Origin: an uncultured Roseibium sp.
Lineage (GTDB): Bacteria > Pseudomonadota > Alphaproteobacteria > Rhizobiales > Stappiaceae
DNA: 64,000 nt
Assembly: GCF_947499295.1 (NCBI RefSeq)
Contig: NZ_CANMNP010000010.1
Span: forward strand, 62,001 to 126,000
Direction: 5' to 3'
In this document: piece after piece, positions 45,956 to 54,159 of the stretch
Layout: the number at the start of each line of letters is the position of its first letter
How positions within the stretch are numbered: the stretch's first letter is position 1
The notes under the pieces: model-generated
What the model was told of the DNA's origin: nothing
Databases searched by the model: none
The model's input: the letters and a program-made list of their open reading frames with translations, nothing else
Translations under genes and position numbers: made by a program

Positions 45956-47209
45956 TTACTGAGCGACCGCAGTGTGTTCTGTTGCGGCTTCCGCCAATGC
46001 AGACAGGCGGGCTTTAACACGTCCCCAACGAGAACGGCTCACGGGCACAGTTTGTGCATCTTCTCCATCCAGAACAAGAACGCCGCCATCGCCAGCGCGT
46101 TTGTAACTCGCCACACGGCTGATGTTGACAATATGACTTCTGTGGACCCGGTTGAAGGTTTTGGGATCGAGCTGTTGTTCGGCTTCGCTGATGGACAGAG
46201 GACAGAAGAATTCGCGAGACCCGTCATAGAGCCGCGTGTAGTGCGCATCAGCATGAATGGCGTAGATTTCCTTTATGCCGATCTGGCTCTTCTGTCCGTC
46301 TTTCTCGATCGGGATCGTTCGTTTTGCCAATGCAGACTGGGCGCGCGCCGCAACTGTTGCAGATTGTAATCCGGCAGCGCTCTTTCGAACAAGTTGCGAC
46401 TTTTGTGATGAAGGCTCTTCAGAAAAATGCGCATTCGCAAACTCGGTTTCGTCTGGCAGGGAGGTATCTTTAACTGACTCCACTTCCTCAATTGAGGATT
46501 CAGCACCCTGCGCCGGAACCAGGGCAAGCAAAAAAAGACCCGAAACGAGAAACGCCACACAGCACACGACAATCGCCAGAACACCAGGACTGAAAGAAGG
46601 CCCGACGGTTCCAGCCAACGTCTGCTTCATTTCATAAGTCAGACCTGTCATCGCGGTGTAGTGCATGGCGGAAATTGCAAGCGCGAGCACAGCGGCTGAG
46701 AAGACGATCGGAGGACGACGTCCAAGGCCGAATAGAAGCCACATCGCCAGACCTGCCGCGTTAAAGGCGACCAGAAAACTTGCAAGCACATAGGCCGGTT
46801 CGTGAGCCATATTGAGCGATTCATGAAGGGCATACATACCCAGGTAATGCATCGTACAAATGCCGCTTCCCATCACGAAAGCGGCAAGTCCAAGCCTAAG
46901 GGGAGTCAGCCGCGAATTGCTGGCTGCAAAGACCGCAATCCCAACCACAAGAACACAAACAAGAAACGAAAGCAGCGTTGGCAGCACGAGGAAGTCGACG
47001 GCTATCGGCAATCGCGCCGCAAGCATGCCGACAAAGTGCATGGACCAGATGGCCAGGGCGAGTGTGAGTGCCGCTCCGGCCAAAAGAAACCGCCGACGCG
47101 GATCGACAGCGTTCCTGACTTGAACCGCCAGGCTTAGTCCGACAAAGCTTCCCTGAAAGGCCATCACAAGGGATAGCGCCACGAGCCAGGGCTCGTGCGT
47201 CACCGGCAT
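45956..47209 (-). CDS. coxC: CoxC-type MHYT-LytTR membrane-bound regulator
   Basis: About 417 residues from ATG 47209 (GGGAGG upstream); the frame continues to a TTG at 47281. Residues ~1-235 form a seven-helix MHYT sensor with MHFVGM, MHYLGM and MHYTAM motifs, proposed to bind metal and sense CO or O2. A linker of ~75 residues follows, then a LytTR DNA-binding domain with IYAIHADAHYTRLYDG and FNRVHRSHIVNISRV. CoxC/CoxH proteins have this layout in Oligotropha. It precedes coxM in the same direction and is the obvious candidate regulator of the operon. Confidence 0.88.
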   Translation of the reverse strand: MPVTHEPWLVALSLVMAFQGSFVGLSLAVQVRNAVDPRRRFLLAGAALTLALAIWSMHFVGMLAARLPIAVDFLVLPTLLSFLVCVLVVGIAVFAASNSRLTPLRLGLAAFVMGSGICTMHYLGMYALHESLNMAHEPAYVLASFLVAFNAAGLAMWLLFGLGRRPPIVFSAAVLALAISAMHYTAMTGLTYEMKQTLAGTVGPSFSPGVLAIVVCCVAFLVSGLFLLALVPAQGAESSIEEVESVKDTSLPDETEFANAHFSEEPSSQKSQLVRKSAAGLQSATVAARAQSALAKRTIPIEKDGQKSQIGIKEIYAIHADAHYTRLYDGSREFFCPLSISEAEQQLDPKTFNRVHRSHIVNISRVASYKRAGDGGVLVLDGEDAQTVPVSRSRWGRVKARLSALAEAATEHTAVAQ

Positions 47210-47342
47210 GTTGCTCTGAACCTCCCATAACATCCGGCGTTGAATCGCACCGGTCTCCTCATAGACGGGATGATATGCCAAAGGAGCGGGTGCGGCAAAT
47301 AGTCAAGGCAACGAGGTCCAATGCCGAACTCACGCAAGGTCT

Positions 47343-48269
47343 TCAAATTGCGGACTCATTGGGATTCACTAACACTGCGCGCAGCAGGTTCATCAAAACT
47401 TCGGCGGGCTTGCTGATTGAAACACCAGCTCTTGTCAAAAGACCGATCGCGCGTCTGACGTCGAAATCCACTATCGATTTGAAAGTCAGGTCCTGACCCA
47501 TATGAGACCGGATGGTCGATTGCGGCAACAACCCAACGCCAAGCCCACCAAGAACCAGCTCCATAGCCGTCGTTGACCGTCCCACCTCGAAGGTCCACTG
47601 AGCGGACAAGCGTCGACTGGCCAAAGCTTCATCGATCAACACCCGGTTTCCCGTGCCGCGTGCCGGAAGGATGAACCTTTCCGTTGCAATATCCCGCCAC
47701 CGGATGACTTCCCGCTCCGCGAGGTGATGATTTTCGGGCAGGGCAAGCACAATGGCGTCGTCGAGTAGAGGGTCAAAATTCGTGTTTGGGTCCAGCGCGC
47801 CTATGGAACAGACCCCAAAGTCCGCATCACCTTGAGAGACAGCTTCCGAGACTTCGTTGGCCGCCGCGTCAAAGATGCGAAATCGCGGCGAAAAGCCTTG
47901 TTCCTCAAACGCTCGAATGGCAGGCAGTACAAAATTCGGGATCACAGTCGGGATGGCGGCAACCGTTATCAACGTGCTGCGCTGATGAGCAAAGGCAACG
48001 CTCTCATCGCGCATTGCACGGGTGGTATCCGCTGCTGTAACCAGCATATCCGCGGCTCTAGCCTGCAACCTCTTGGCAGCAAGTGTCGGCCGCACCGCCC
48101 GGGTCGTGCGTTCAAAAAGCACTGACCCAAGTGCCTTTTCCAACTTTTGAACCCGTCGGGTAACTGCTGATTGTGAAAGGTTCAATCGATCAGCCGCATG
48201 ATGGAATGAGCCAGTTTCCAAAACCGCCAGAAAAACTTCAAGATCGCTGAAGTCGAATTTAATGCGCAT
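47343..48269 (-). CDS. LysR-family regulator, likely of tcuAB
   Basis: About 308 residues from ATG 48269; a TTG six codons upstream is less likely. The helix-turn-helix has FLAVLETGSFHHAADRLNLSQSAVTRRVQKLE, then a binding domain of ~200 residues. It is divergent from tcuA over about 80 bases that contain a LysR-type dyad, the usual arrangement for a TcuR-like activator of tricarballylate use. The effector is not known. Confidence 0.9.
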   Translation of the reverse strand: MRIKFDFSDLEVFLAVLETGSFHHAADRLNLSQSAVTRRVQKLEKALGSVLFERTTRAVRPTLAAKRLQARAADMLVTAADTTRAMRDESVAFAHQRSTLITVAAIPTVIPNFVLPAIRAFEEQGFSPRFRIFDAAANEVSEAVSQGDADFGVCSIGALDPNTNFDPLLDDAIVLALPENHHLAEREVIRWRDIATERFILPARGTGNRVLIDEALASRRLSAQWTFEVGRSTTAMELVLGGLGVGLLPQSTIRSHMGQDLTFKSIVDFDVRRAIGLLTRAGVSISKPAEVLMNLLRAVLVNPNESAI

Positions 48270-48289
48270 TACGCAACAATTATTCAAAA

Positions 48290-48304
48290 TTGATCATTGG
48301 TCAA
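48290..48304. promoter_or_regulatory. LysR-type operator between the regulator and tcuA
   Basis: The dyad TTGATCATTGGTCAA has matching TTGA/TCAA arms and T-N11-A spacing. It lies in the short divergent gap, about 45 bases before the tcuA start. Confidence 0.6.
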
Positions 48305-48348
48305 ATCAATAGGGTGCCTGATAGACGACACTCGAGAGGAAGCACCCC

Positions 48349-49734
48349 ATGACATCTGACATCGACATCGTCGTAATAGGCGGCGGCAACGCAGCTCTCT
48401 GCGCAGCGATGACTGCGGCGGAACAAGGGGCAAGTGTCTTTGTCCTTGAGACTGCACCCAAGTCTTATCGTGGTGGCAACTCCAGGCACACACGAAATTT
48501 TCGCTGTATGCACAAAGGGCCCCACGGGCCTCTTGTCGACGACTATTGCGAAGAAGAGTATTTCAACGATCTTTTGAAGGTCACCGGAGGCAAGACGGAT
48601 GAGGGATTGGCCCGTCTTACCATCCGAACCTCACAAGAGTGCCTGACCTGGATGCAGGATCATGGCGTGCACTTTCAGCCTTCACTCTCCGGCACCCTTT
48701 CGCTTGGCCGGACAAATGCGTTTTTCATGGGAGGAGGAAAATCCCTCGTAAACGCCTACTACCGCAGAGCTGAGAGTTTGGGCGTGAGAGTTTACTATGA
48801 GGCCCATGTTACTCATCTTGAACTGGTTGACGACAGGATCGCGTATGTGGACTTCACGCATGAGGGAACAAAAAAAAGGCTGGAGCCGAAAGCAGTCGTC
48901 GTCGCTTCCGGGGGGTTTCAGGCGGATACTGACTGGCTGACCCGCGCCTGGGGGCCGCCGGCGAAAAACTTCCTGATCCGCGGAACACCTTATAATCGAG
49001 GCGTCGTCCTCGCAGACCTTCTGGACCAGGGGGTCAGCTCCGTCGGCGATCCGACTCAGTGCCATGCCGTCGCCATCGATGGACGCGCTCCAAAATTCGA
49101 TGGTGGCATCGTGACCCGATTGGACTGTGTGCCGTTCTCCATTGTGGTCAATAGAGATGCGGAGCGTTTTTATGACGAAGGAGAAGACGTCTGGCCCAAG
49201 CGTTATGCAATCTGGGGCCGGTTGATTGCTCAACAGCCTGATCAGGTCGGGTATGTCATCATCGATGCAAAATCGCTGGAGCTCTTCATGCCATCGGTTT
49301 TCCCGCCGATCAAAGCCGACAGTTTGGAAGAACTTGCAGAAAAAATGGATCTGCCACCGGGCAAACTTCTGCACACGGTTGCAAATTTCAACCAGGCTTG
49401 TGGAAACACCTCACGTTTCCACCCGACCGAACTTGATGGTGTCGCAACTTCCGGTCTGACCCCCGCCAAAACCAACTGGGCACGCCCGATAGATGAACCA
49501 CCGTTCTATGGGTACAGCCTGAGAACCGGCGTGACTTTTACCTATCTCGGTTTGAAGGTGGATGAAAACGCCCAATGCAGCACCGGGCAGGGGCCTATTC
49601 ACAATTTGTGGGCAGCTGGAGAAACAATGGCCGGCTCAATTTTGGGACAAGGCTATCTTGCTGGGTTTGGCATGACCATTGGAACCGTCTTTGGCCGGAT
49701 CGCGGGCAGGGAGGCAGCAAATTATGCAAACTGA
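48349..49734 (+). CDS. tcuA: FAD-dependent tricarballylate dehydrogenase (TcuA)
   Basis: A 461-residue flavoprotein. FAD loop VVIGGGNAALCAAMTAAEQG at residues ~6-25, then GGNSRHTRNFR (a TcuA hallmark), and GEMTMAGSILGQGYLAGFG-like end stretch AGETMAGSILGQGYLAGFG. TcuA oxidises tricarballylate to cis-aconitate and passes electrons to TcuB. GAGGAAG precedes the start. It overlaps tcuB by 11 bases. Confidence 0.93.
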   Translation: MTSDIDIVVIGGGNAALCAAMTAAEQGASVFVLETAPKSYRGGNSRHTRNFRCMHKGPHGPLVDDYCEEEYFNDLLKVTGGKTDEGLARLTIRTSQECLTWMQDHGVHFQPSLSGTLSLGRTNAFFMGGGKSLVNAYYRRAESLGVRVYYEAHVTHLELVDDRIAYVDFTHEGTKKRLEPKAVVVASGGFQADTDWLTRAWGPPAKNFLIRGTPYNRGVVLADLLDQGVSSVGDPTQCHAVAIDGRAPKFDGGIVTRLDCVPFSIVVNRDAERFYDEGEDVWPKRYAIWGRLIAQQPDQVGYVIIDAKSLELFMPSVFPPIKADSLEELAEKMDLPPGKLLHTVANFNQACGNTSRFHPTELDGVATSGLTPAKTNWARPIDEPPFYGYSLRTGVTFTYLGLKVDENAQCSTGQGPIHNLWAAGETMAGSILGQGYLAGFGMTIGTVFGRIAGREAANYAN

Positions 49735-50791
49735 ATTCTTGCAGGAAGCCCGGCGCCAGGCCGAGATTTGCAACGCCTGCCGCTATTGCGAAGGCTATTG
49801 CTCCGTCTTTCCTGCACTTCACAGCGAACGATTTTTCAGTGACGGCAACCTCACCCAATTGGCCAATCTGTGTCACAACTGCCGCGGTTGTTACTACGCT
49901 TGTCAGTATACGTCCCCGCACGAATTTGATCTGAACTTACCCAAGGCCCTGGCAGAGGTGCGTCAAGACAGCTGGGATCGCTTCGCGTGGCCCATGGCGT
50001 TCGCGAAACATTTCCAAAACAGCGGTTTGATGATTGCACTTGCGTCCGTTCTTTGCTTCGCCGTCCTCTTTCTGACTATACGCGCGCTTGGATCGGCTGA
50101 CGGTGAAGGGTTCTATGCTGTCCTGTCCCATTCGGCCATGGTCTCGATCTTTCTTCCTGCCTTCCTGTTTCCCCTTTTCAGCCTCGCCATCAGCATGCGC
50201 CGATACTGGCGCGCAACGGACGGAGAACCTGTGCAATTCTCGCATATCGTCGAGGCTTTTGGTTCCGCCGGTAGAATGAAAAATCTGGCAGGCGGTCACG
50301 GCGATGGATGCAATTTTGAAGAGGAAGACCGGTTCAGCCAATCCCGCCGATTTGCCCACCAGGCAATCATGTACGGTTTTCTGCTCTGCTTCGCCTCAAC
50401 TTCGGTCGCGACCATCCTGCACTACGTATTTGATGTACCCGCACCTTATCCGATCTGGTCATTACCGAAACTTCTTGGAATACCCGGCGGTATTTTCATG
50501 GTCGCGGGATCCCTTTGGCTGATGGGCTTGAAGTTGAAAGCGGATAGGAACCTGGGTGCACCTTCCGCATGGGGTGGAGAAATGGCTTTTGTCGCCCTTC
50601 TATTTCTGGTCGCGTTGAGCGGACTGCTGCTCTACGCTCTGGGTAGCACAGGTCTGATGCCGCTGCTCCTCGCAGTTCACTTGGGTTCAGTTCTGAGTTT
50701 CTTCCTACTCACGCCATATACAAAGATGGTCCACGGGTTCTATCGATTGGCTGCACTGATCAGGGATGCGCAGCGCAAGCCAGCCATGTAA
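49724..50791 (+). CDS. tcuB: TcuB, membrane iron-sulfur electron-transfer protein
   Basis: About 355 residues from ATG 49724 (GGGAGG upstream). Two [4Fe-4S] motifs: CNACRYCEGYCSVFPAL near residue 17 and CHNCRGCYYAC near residue 50, then about six hydrophobic helices. It reoxidises TcuA and gives electrons to the quinone pool. The pair TcuA/TcuB is characteristic of tricarballylate use; no tcuC transporter follows, and the tct genes nearby may supply transport. Confidence 0.93.
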   Translation: MQTEFLQEARRQAEICNACRYCEGYCSVFPALHSERFFSDGNLTQLANLCHNCRGCYYACQYTSPHEFDLNLPKALAEVRQDSWDRFAWPMAFAKHFQNSGLMIALASVLCFAVLFLTIRALGSADGEGFYAVLSHSAMVSIFLPAFLFPLFSLAISMRRYWRATDGEPVQFSHIVEAFGSAGRMKNLAGGHGDGCNFEEEDRFSQSRRFAHQAIMYGFLLCFASTSVATILHYVFDVPAPYPIWSLPKLLGIPGGIFMVAGSLWLMGLKLKADRNLGAPSAWGGEMAFVALLFLVALSGLLLYALGSTGLMPLLLAVHLGSVLSFFLLTPYTKMVHGFYRLAALIRDAQRKPAM

Positions 50792-50800
50792 GGGCTCAAA

Positions 50801-52180
50801 CTATCTTTTGCCGGAAGGGCTGGCTGGCAGCGAAATTTGAGCCGTTAGTCCTGGCTGTCTCGCTGTCAGTTCCAATGATCCGCCATGCCGTTCAGCAACC
50901 CGCGACACAATTGGCAACCCAAGGCCGCTGCCGTCACTATTTGCAGACACCTGACCGAAGCGCTGCAACGCGGTCTGGATTTCTTCCGGGTTCAATCCTC
51001 TGCCATCGTCCTCGACAAAGATAGAAAGGAAACCTTCGTTCCTTTCGCAAGAAACCGATATCTTTGAGAGTTTTGGCCCGCCATGCTTCAACGCATTGTC
51101 GATCAGATTGGCAACTGCTTCCCGCACCATCGTCCTGTCTGCGGTGATTTCCAGGACTTCGTTGCCTGGTGAAGCTTCTAACTCAACGCCGCGATGCGGC
51201 ATTGACTGAAATTCCGAGACAAGTTCGGCGATCAGGTCCCGCAATGAAAAGTGTTCCTTTTCCGAAGCCGGGCTGATCGACTTCGTACGCTCGTAGGTCA
51301 GGAGTTTTTGCGCAAGCTGGCTTGTTTCCTTGGCCGCCTTTACGAGATCGTCAGCCCGCTCCCGCATGGCAACTTCTGATCTTGCCGAGCGGACCGACTC
51401 GGCCAGCGCGAGCACGCCGGCCAGGGGATTTCGAAGTTGATGGGCCGCATTTGAAATGAATTCACCTTGCGTCGCCATGGCATCGGAAACCTGCCCAAGC
51501 AGCCGGTTAAGTGTCCAAACAATACCCTTAACTTCCACTGGAACCGCGCGTTGGATAGGTTTCAGCTCATCGCCGGATCTAAGGTCAATTGCTTGTTGCA
51601 AATCGTTCAAAGGCCGCAGCCCGATCCTGACGCCGAACCAAACGATAAGAGTAAGCGACAGAATAATCGACGAAATGACAATCAGGGACCTTAAAATCAG
51701 CGCACGAACAAAGGTGGAGCGGATCTTGACATCCTGCCAGACGGTCGTAGTGAAGATCCCGCTAAAGCCATCCACTTGCATATGAGTACGCATGCGATAA
51801 CCGCGGACTTCACGCCCCAGATACACGCCGTTGAAATAAACGGCATTGAGATCTCCGTCTGCCGCGCTCGGAATGCCTGCTGGTGGTGTCGCATATCCGG
51901 CTACGATGACGCCGTCGGGTGCATAGACATGATAGTAAACGCGCCCACCGGACGTGTCGGCAAGGATCTTGCGCGTTTCGATCCCAAGCGCATCACCGCT
52001 GGAAAGAGCAACGTCATTGGATACGGCAAGAGCAGCCGATTGCAAGCTACGGTCGAAAACATCCCCGGCGGTAAGGCGTGCGTTGTTCAACTGCCAGAAA
52101 CTCGCTGCACCGGCAACGAAGAGGAGGGGGATGAGAATGATAAGGGTTAGGCGGATGCGAAGAGAATAAGACCTCTTCAT
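50801..52180 (-). CDS. tctE: TctE-like sensor histidine kinase
   Basis: A 459-residue two-helix membrane kinase. Helices near residues 10-30 and 160-185 flank a periplasmic sensor domain; then a HAMP-like link, the H-box FISNAAHQLRNPLAG, N-box NLIDNALKHG, and G-boxes VEDDGRGL and GSGLGLPIV. The sensor presumably detects tricarboxylates. It overlaps tctD by four bases and is divergent from the tct transporter genes. Confidence 0.92.
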   Translation of the reverse strand: MKRSYSLRIRLTLIILIPLLFVAGAASFWQLNNARLTAGDVFDRSLQSAALAVSNDVALSSGDALGIETRKILADTSGGRVYYHVYAPDGVIVAGYATPPAGIPSAADGDLNAVYFNGVYLGREVRGYRMRTHMQVDGFSGIFTTTVWQDVKIRSTFVRALILRSLIVISSIILSLTLIVWFGVRIGLRPLNDLQQAIDLRSGDELKPIQRAVPVEVKGIVWTLNRLLGQVSDAMATQGEFISNAAHQLRNPLAGVLALAESVRSARSEVAMRERADDLVKAAKETSQLAQKLLTYERTKSISPASEKEHFSLRDLIAELVSEFQSMPHRGVELEASPGNEVLEITADRTMVREAVANLIDNALKHGGPKLSKISVSCERNEGFLSIFVEDDGRGLNPEEIQTALQRFGQVSANSDGSGLGLPIVSRVAERHGGSLELTARQPGLTAQISLPASPSGKR

Positions 52181-52848
52181 GATGTGGTCCTGTTCAGGGA
52201 ATAGCCGATACCTCTGTGAACCTGGATATTGACACCGTGCGGGCTCAGCCTTTTGCGAAGTCTTGAAACATAAACCTCGATGACCTTTTCATCGGTTTCG
52301 CTTCCGGCTCCATAAAGCTGGTCGAGCAGGCTGGCTTTAGAGACGGTGCGGCCATTGGCGTTCAGGAGCGCGGCAAGTAACGCAAGCTCTCTTCTCGGAA
52401 CTTCCAGAACCTCGTCCCGATCGAGAAGCTGCATCGAGCCTATATCGAACTTGAGCGTACCGATATTTGCCAGTTGCCGAGGCGCCGTGGCTTTGCGCCG
52501 GCCAAGTGCGCGAATGCGGGCAGCGAGCTCTTCCATCTCAAATGGCTTGACGAGATAGTCATCCGCGCCCGCGTCAAGCCCCAGGACCCTGTCCTGTGTT
52601 TCAGAACGTGCAGTCAACAGGATGACGGGACGGGGGTCTTCCCGCTCTCGAAGTTCAGCCAGGAGCTCAAGCCCGCTCTTGCCTGGCAAATTGATATCAA
52701 GAATGATCAAGTCTCCATCTTCCTGTTTCAGGAAGAACTCGGCATCCTCTCCGTCATGGAGAATGTCCACAGAGTGCCCCGCATCCCTTAATTGGTAGGC
52801 TATGCCTTTGGCGAGGCTCACATTATCTTCGACCAACGCGATCCGCAT
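52177..52848 (-). CDS. tctD: TctD-like response regulator (OmpR family)
   Basis: About 223 residues from ATG 52848; an upstream in-frame ATG at 52908 adds 20 unlikely residues. Receiver domain MRIALVEDNVSLAKGIAYQL, phospho-acceptor in LIILDINLPGKSG, and KPFEMEELAARI. Winged helix (residues ~130-220) has EVYVSRLRKRLSPHGV. Likely activates the divergent tctC-tctAB genes. Confidence 0.93.
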   Translation of the reverse strand: MRIALVEDNVSLAKGIAYQLRDAGHSVDILHDGEDAEFFLKQEDGDLIILDINLPGKSGLELLAELREREDPRPVILLTARSETQDRVLGLDAGADDYLVKPFEMEELAARIRALGRRKATAPRQLANIGTLKFDIGSMQLLDRDEVLEVPRRELALLAALLNANGRTVSKASLLDQLYGAGSETDEKVIEVYVSRLRKRLSPHGVNIQVHRGIGYSLNRTTS

Positions 52849-52976
52849 ATTTTTTTCTTTTCGATGAAAGCTTGCTGCAAGCTTCGCAGGGAAATCTGGA
52901 TGCATCAAGCCGCCTTTAGGGCGGTCTGAACGCGCAGCAGTTCAAACCAGATTGACTGCGCCATTGGGAGGAGAAA

Positions 52977-54083
52977 ATGGTTCTTAAAAATCTAGCGCGC
53001 AAGCTCGCGCTGAGTGTCATGTGCGCAGCTGGTACTATGGTGCCAGCGCAAGCAATTGCCGAAGATCTTGATCTGTCAGGGAAAACTGTAGAATGGGTAA
53101 TCCCGTTCTCCGAGACAGGAGGTTCGGCAAAATGGGCAAACTTCTACGCCCCCTTGTTGAGTGAAGCGCTGCCAGGCACCCCGACAGTCGTTGTCAAATT
53201 CATGCCGGGCGCCGGTTCCACCAAGGGTGCCAACTGGTTCCAGAACCAGAAATTCGGCGACAGTGAAGGCACTGTGATATTCGGATCCTCCGGTTCGACG
53301 CAATTTCCCTATCTGCTCGGTGACCCCCGGGTCCGCTACGAGTACAAGGATTGGAATGTTGTCCTTGCATCAGGAACGGGCGGTGTAGCCTATCTCCCCC
53401 CGGACCTAGCCGGTAAAATGAATGGCAACGATGCCGGTGCGCTTCGTGAAACGGACTTCATCTACGGCTCTCAGGGAGCAACGCGGCTTGATCTTGTGCC
53501 TTTACTGGCGTGGGAAATGCTCGGTTTGAACGTGGAGCCTGTCTTCGGCATCAAAGGCCGGGGCGACGGACGGCTTATGTTTGAACGCGGTGAAGCGAAT
53601 ATCGACTACCAGACGTCTTCTTCCTATCTGAAAGGCGTTACACCATTGGTTGAAGCCGGAACTGCCGTCCCGATGATGAGCTGGGGTGCATTGGACGCAG
53701 AAGGCAACATTGTCCGCGATCCAACTTTTCCGGATATGCCGACATTCAAGGAAGTCTGTGAAGCGACAGATGGTTGCGAAACGTCTGGTGCCAAGTGGGA
53801 TGCCTGGAAAGCCTTCTTCATTGCCGGCTTCCCGGCTCAGAAAATGGTGTTTCTTCCAAACGGCGCTTCTCAGGACGCCATCGACACCTATTCAAAAGCC
53901 TTCGAAGCCGTCAAGGCACGTGGAGATTTCGCCGAAATATCGTCGGGTCGCCTCGGAAAATACCCGCAAATGACCGGTGCCGAAGCGGACGGGGCTCTGA
54001 AGAGCGCGACGGAAGTTCCAGATAGCGCCAAGGAATTTGTCGTTGGCTGGTTGCAGGAGCGCTACGGCGTCTCGCTGAAATAG
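52977..54083 (+). CDS. tctC: TctC, tripartite tricarboxylate transporter binding protein
   Basis: A 368-residue periplasmic protein of the Bug family. A signal peptide ends near AIAED. The binding fold starts KTVEWVIPFSETGGSAKWANFYAPLL, with PGTPTVVVKFMPGAGSTKGANW in the next conserved block. GGGAGGAG stands before the ATG. Longer than many Bug proteins (~300), in the middle of the citrate-type branch. Partner of the fused TctA-TctB. Confidence 0.9.
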   Translation: MVLKNLARKLALSVMCAAGTMVPAQAIAEDLDLSGKTVEWVIPFSETGGSAKWANFYAPLLSEALPGTPTVVVKFMPGAGSTKGANWFQNQKFGDSEGTVIFGSSGSTQFPYLLGDPRVRYEYKDWNVVLASGTGGVAYLPPDLAGKMNGNDAGALRETDFIYGSQGATRLDLVPLLAWEMLGLNVEPVFGIKGRGDGRLMFERGEANIDYQTSSSYLKGVTPLVEAGTAVPMMSWGALDAEGNIVRDPTFPDMPTFKEVCEATDGCETSGAKWDAWKAFFIAGFPAQKMVFLPNGASQDAIDTYSKAFEAVKARGDFAEISSGRLGKYPQMTGAEADGALKSATEVPDSAKEFVVGWLQERYGVSLK

Positions 54084-54099
54084 GCCGAACGGACCCTCA

Positions 54100-54125
54100 G
54101 CCCGCCCGGACTTGACCGGGCGGGC
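54100..54125 (+). promoter_or_regulatory. Strong intercistronic hairpin between tctC and tctAB
   Basis: A ten-base perfect stem GCCCGCCCGG/CCGGGCGGGC with a six-base loop. No T-run follows directly, so it is better read as an mRNA-stabilising or partial-attenuation structure that favours binding protein over permease expression. Confidence 0.65.
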
Positions 54126-54159
54126 ACTCCAGAATTTCTTTCAAATCAGAGACGATCCA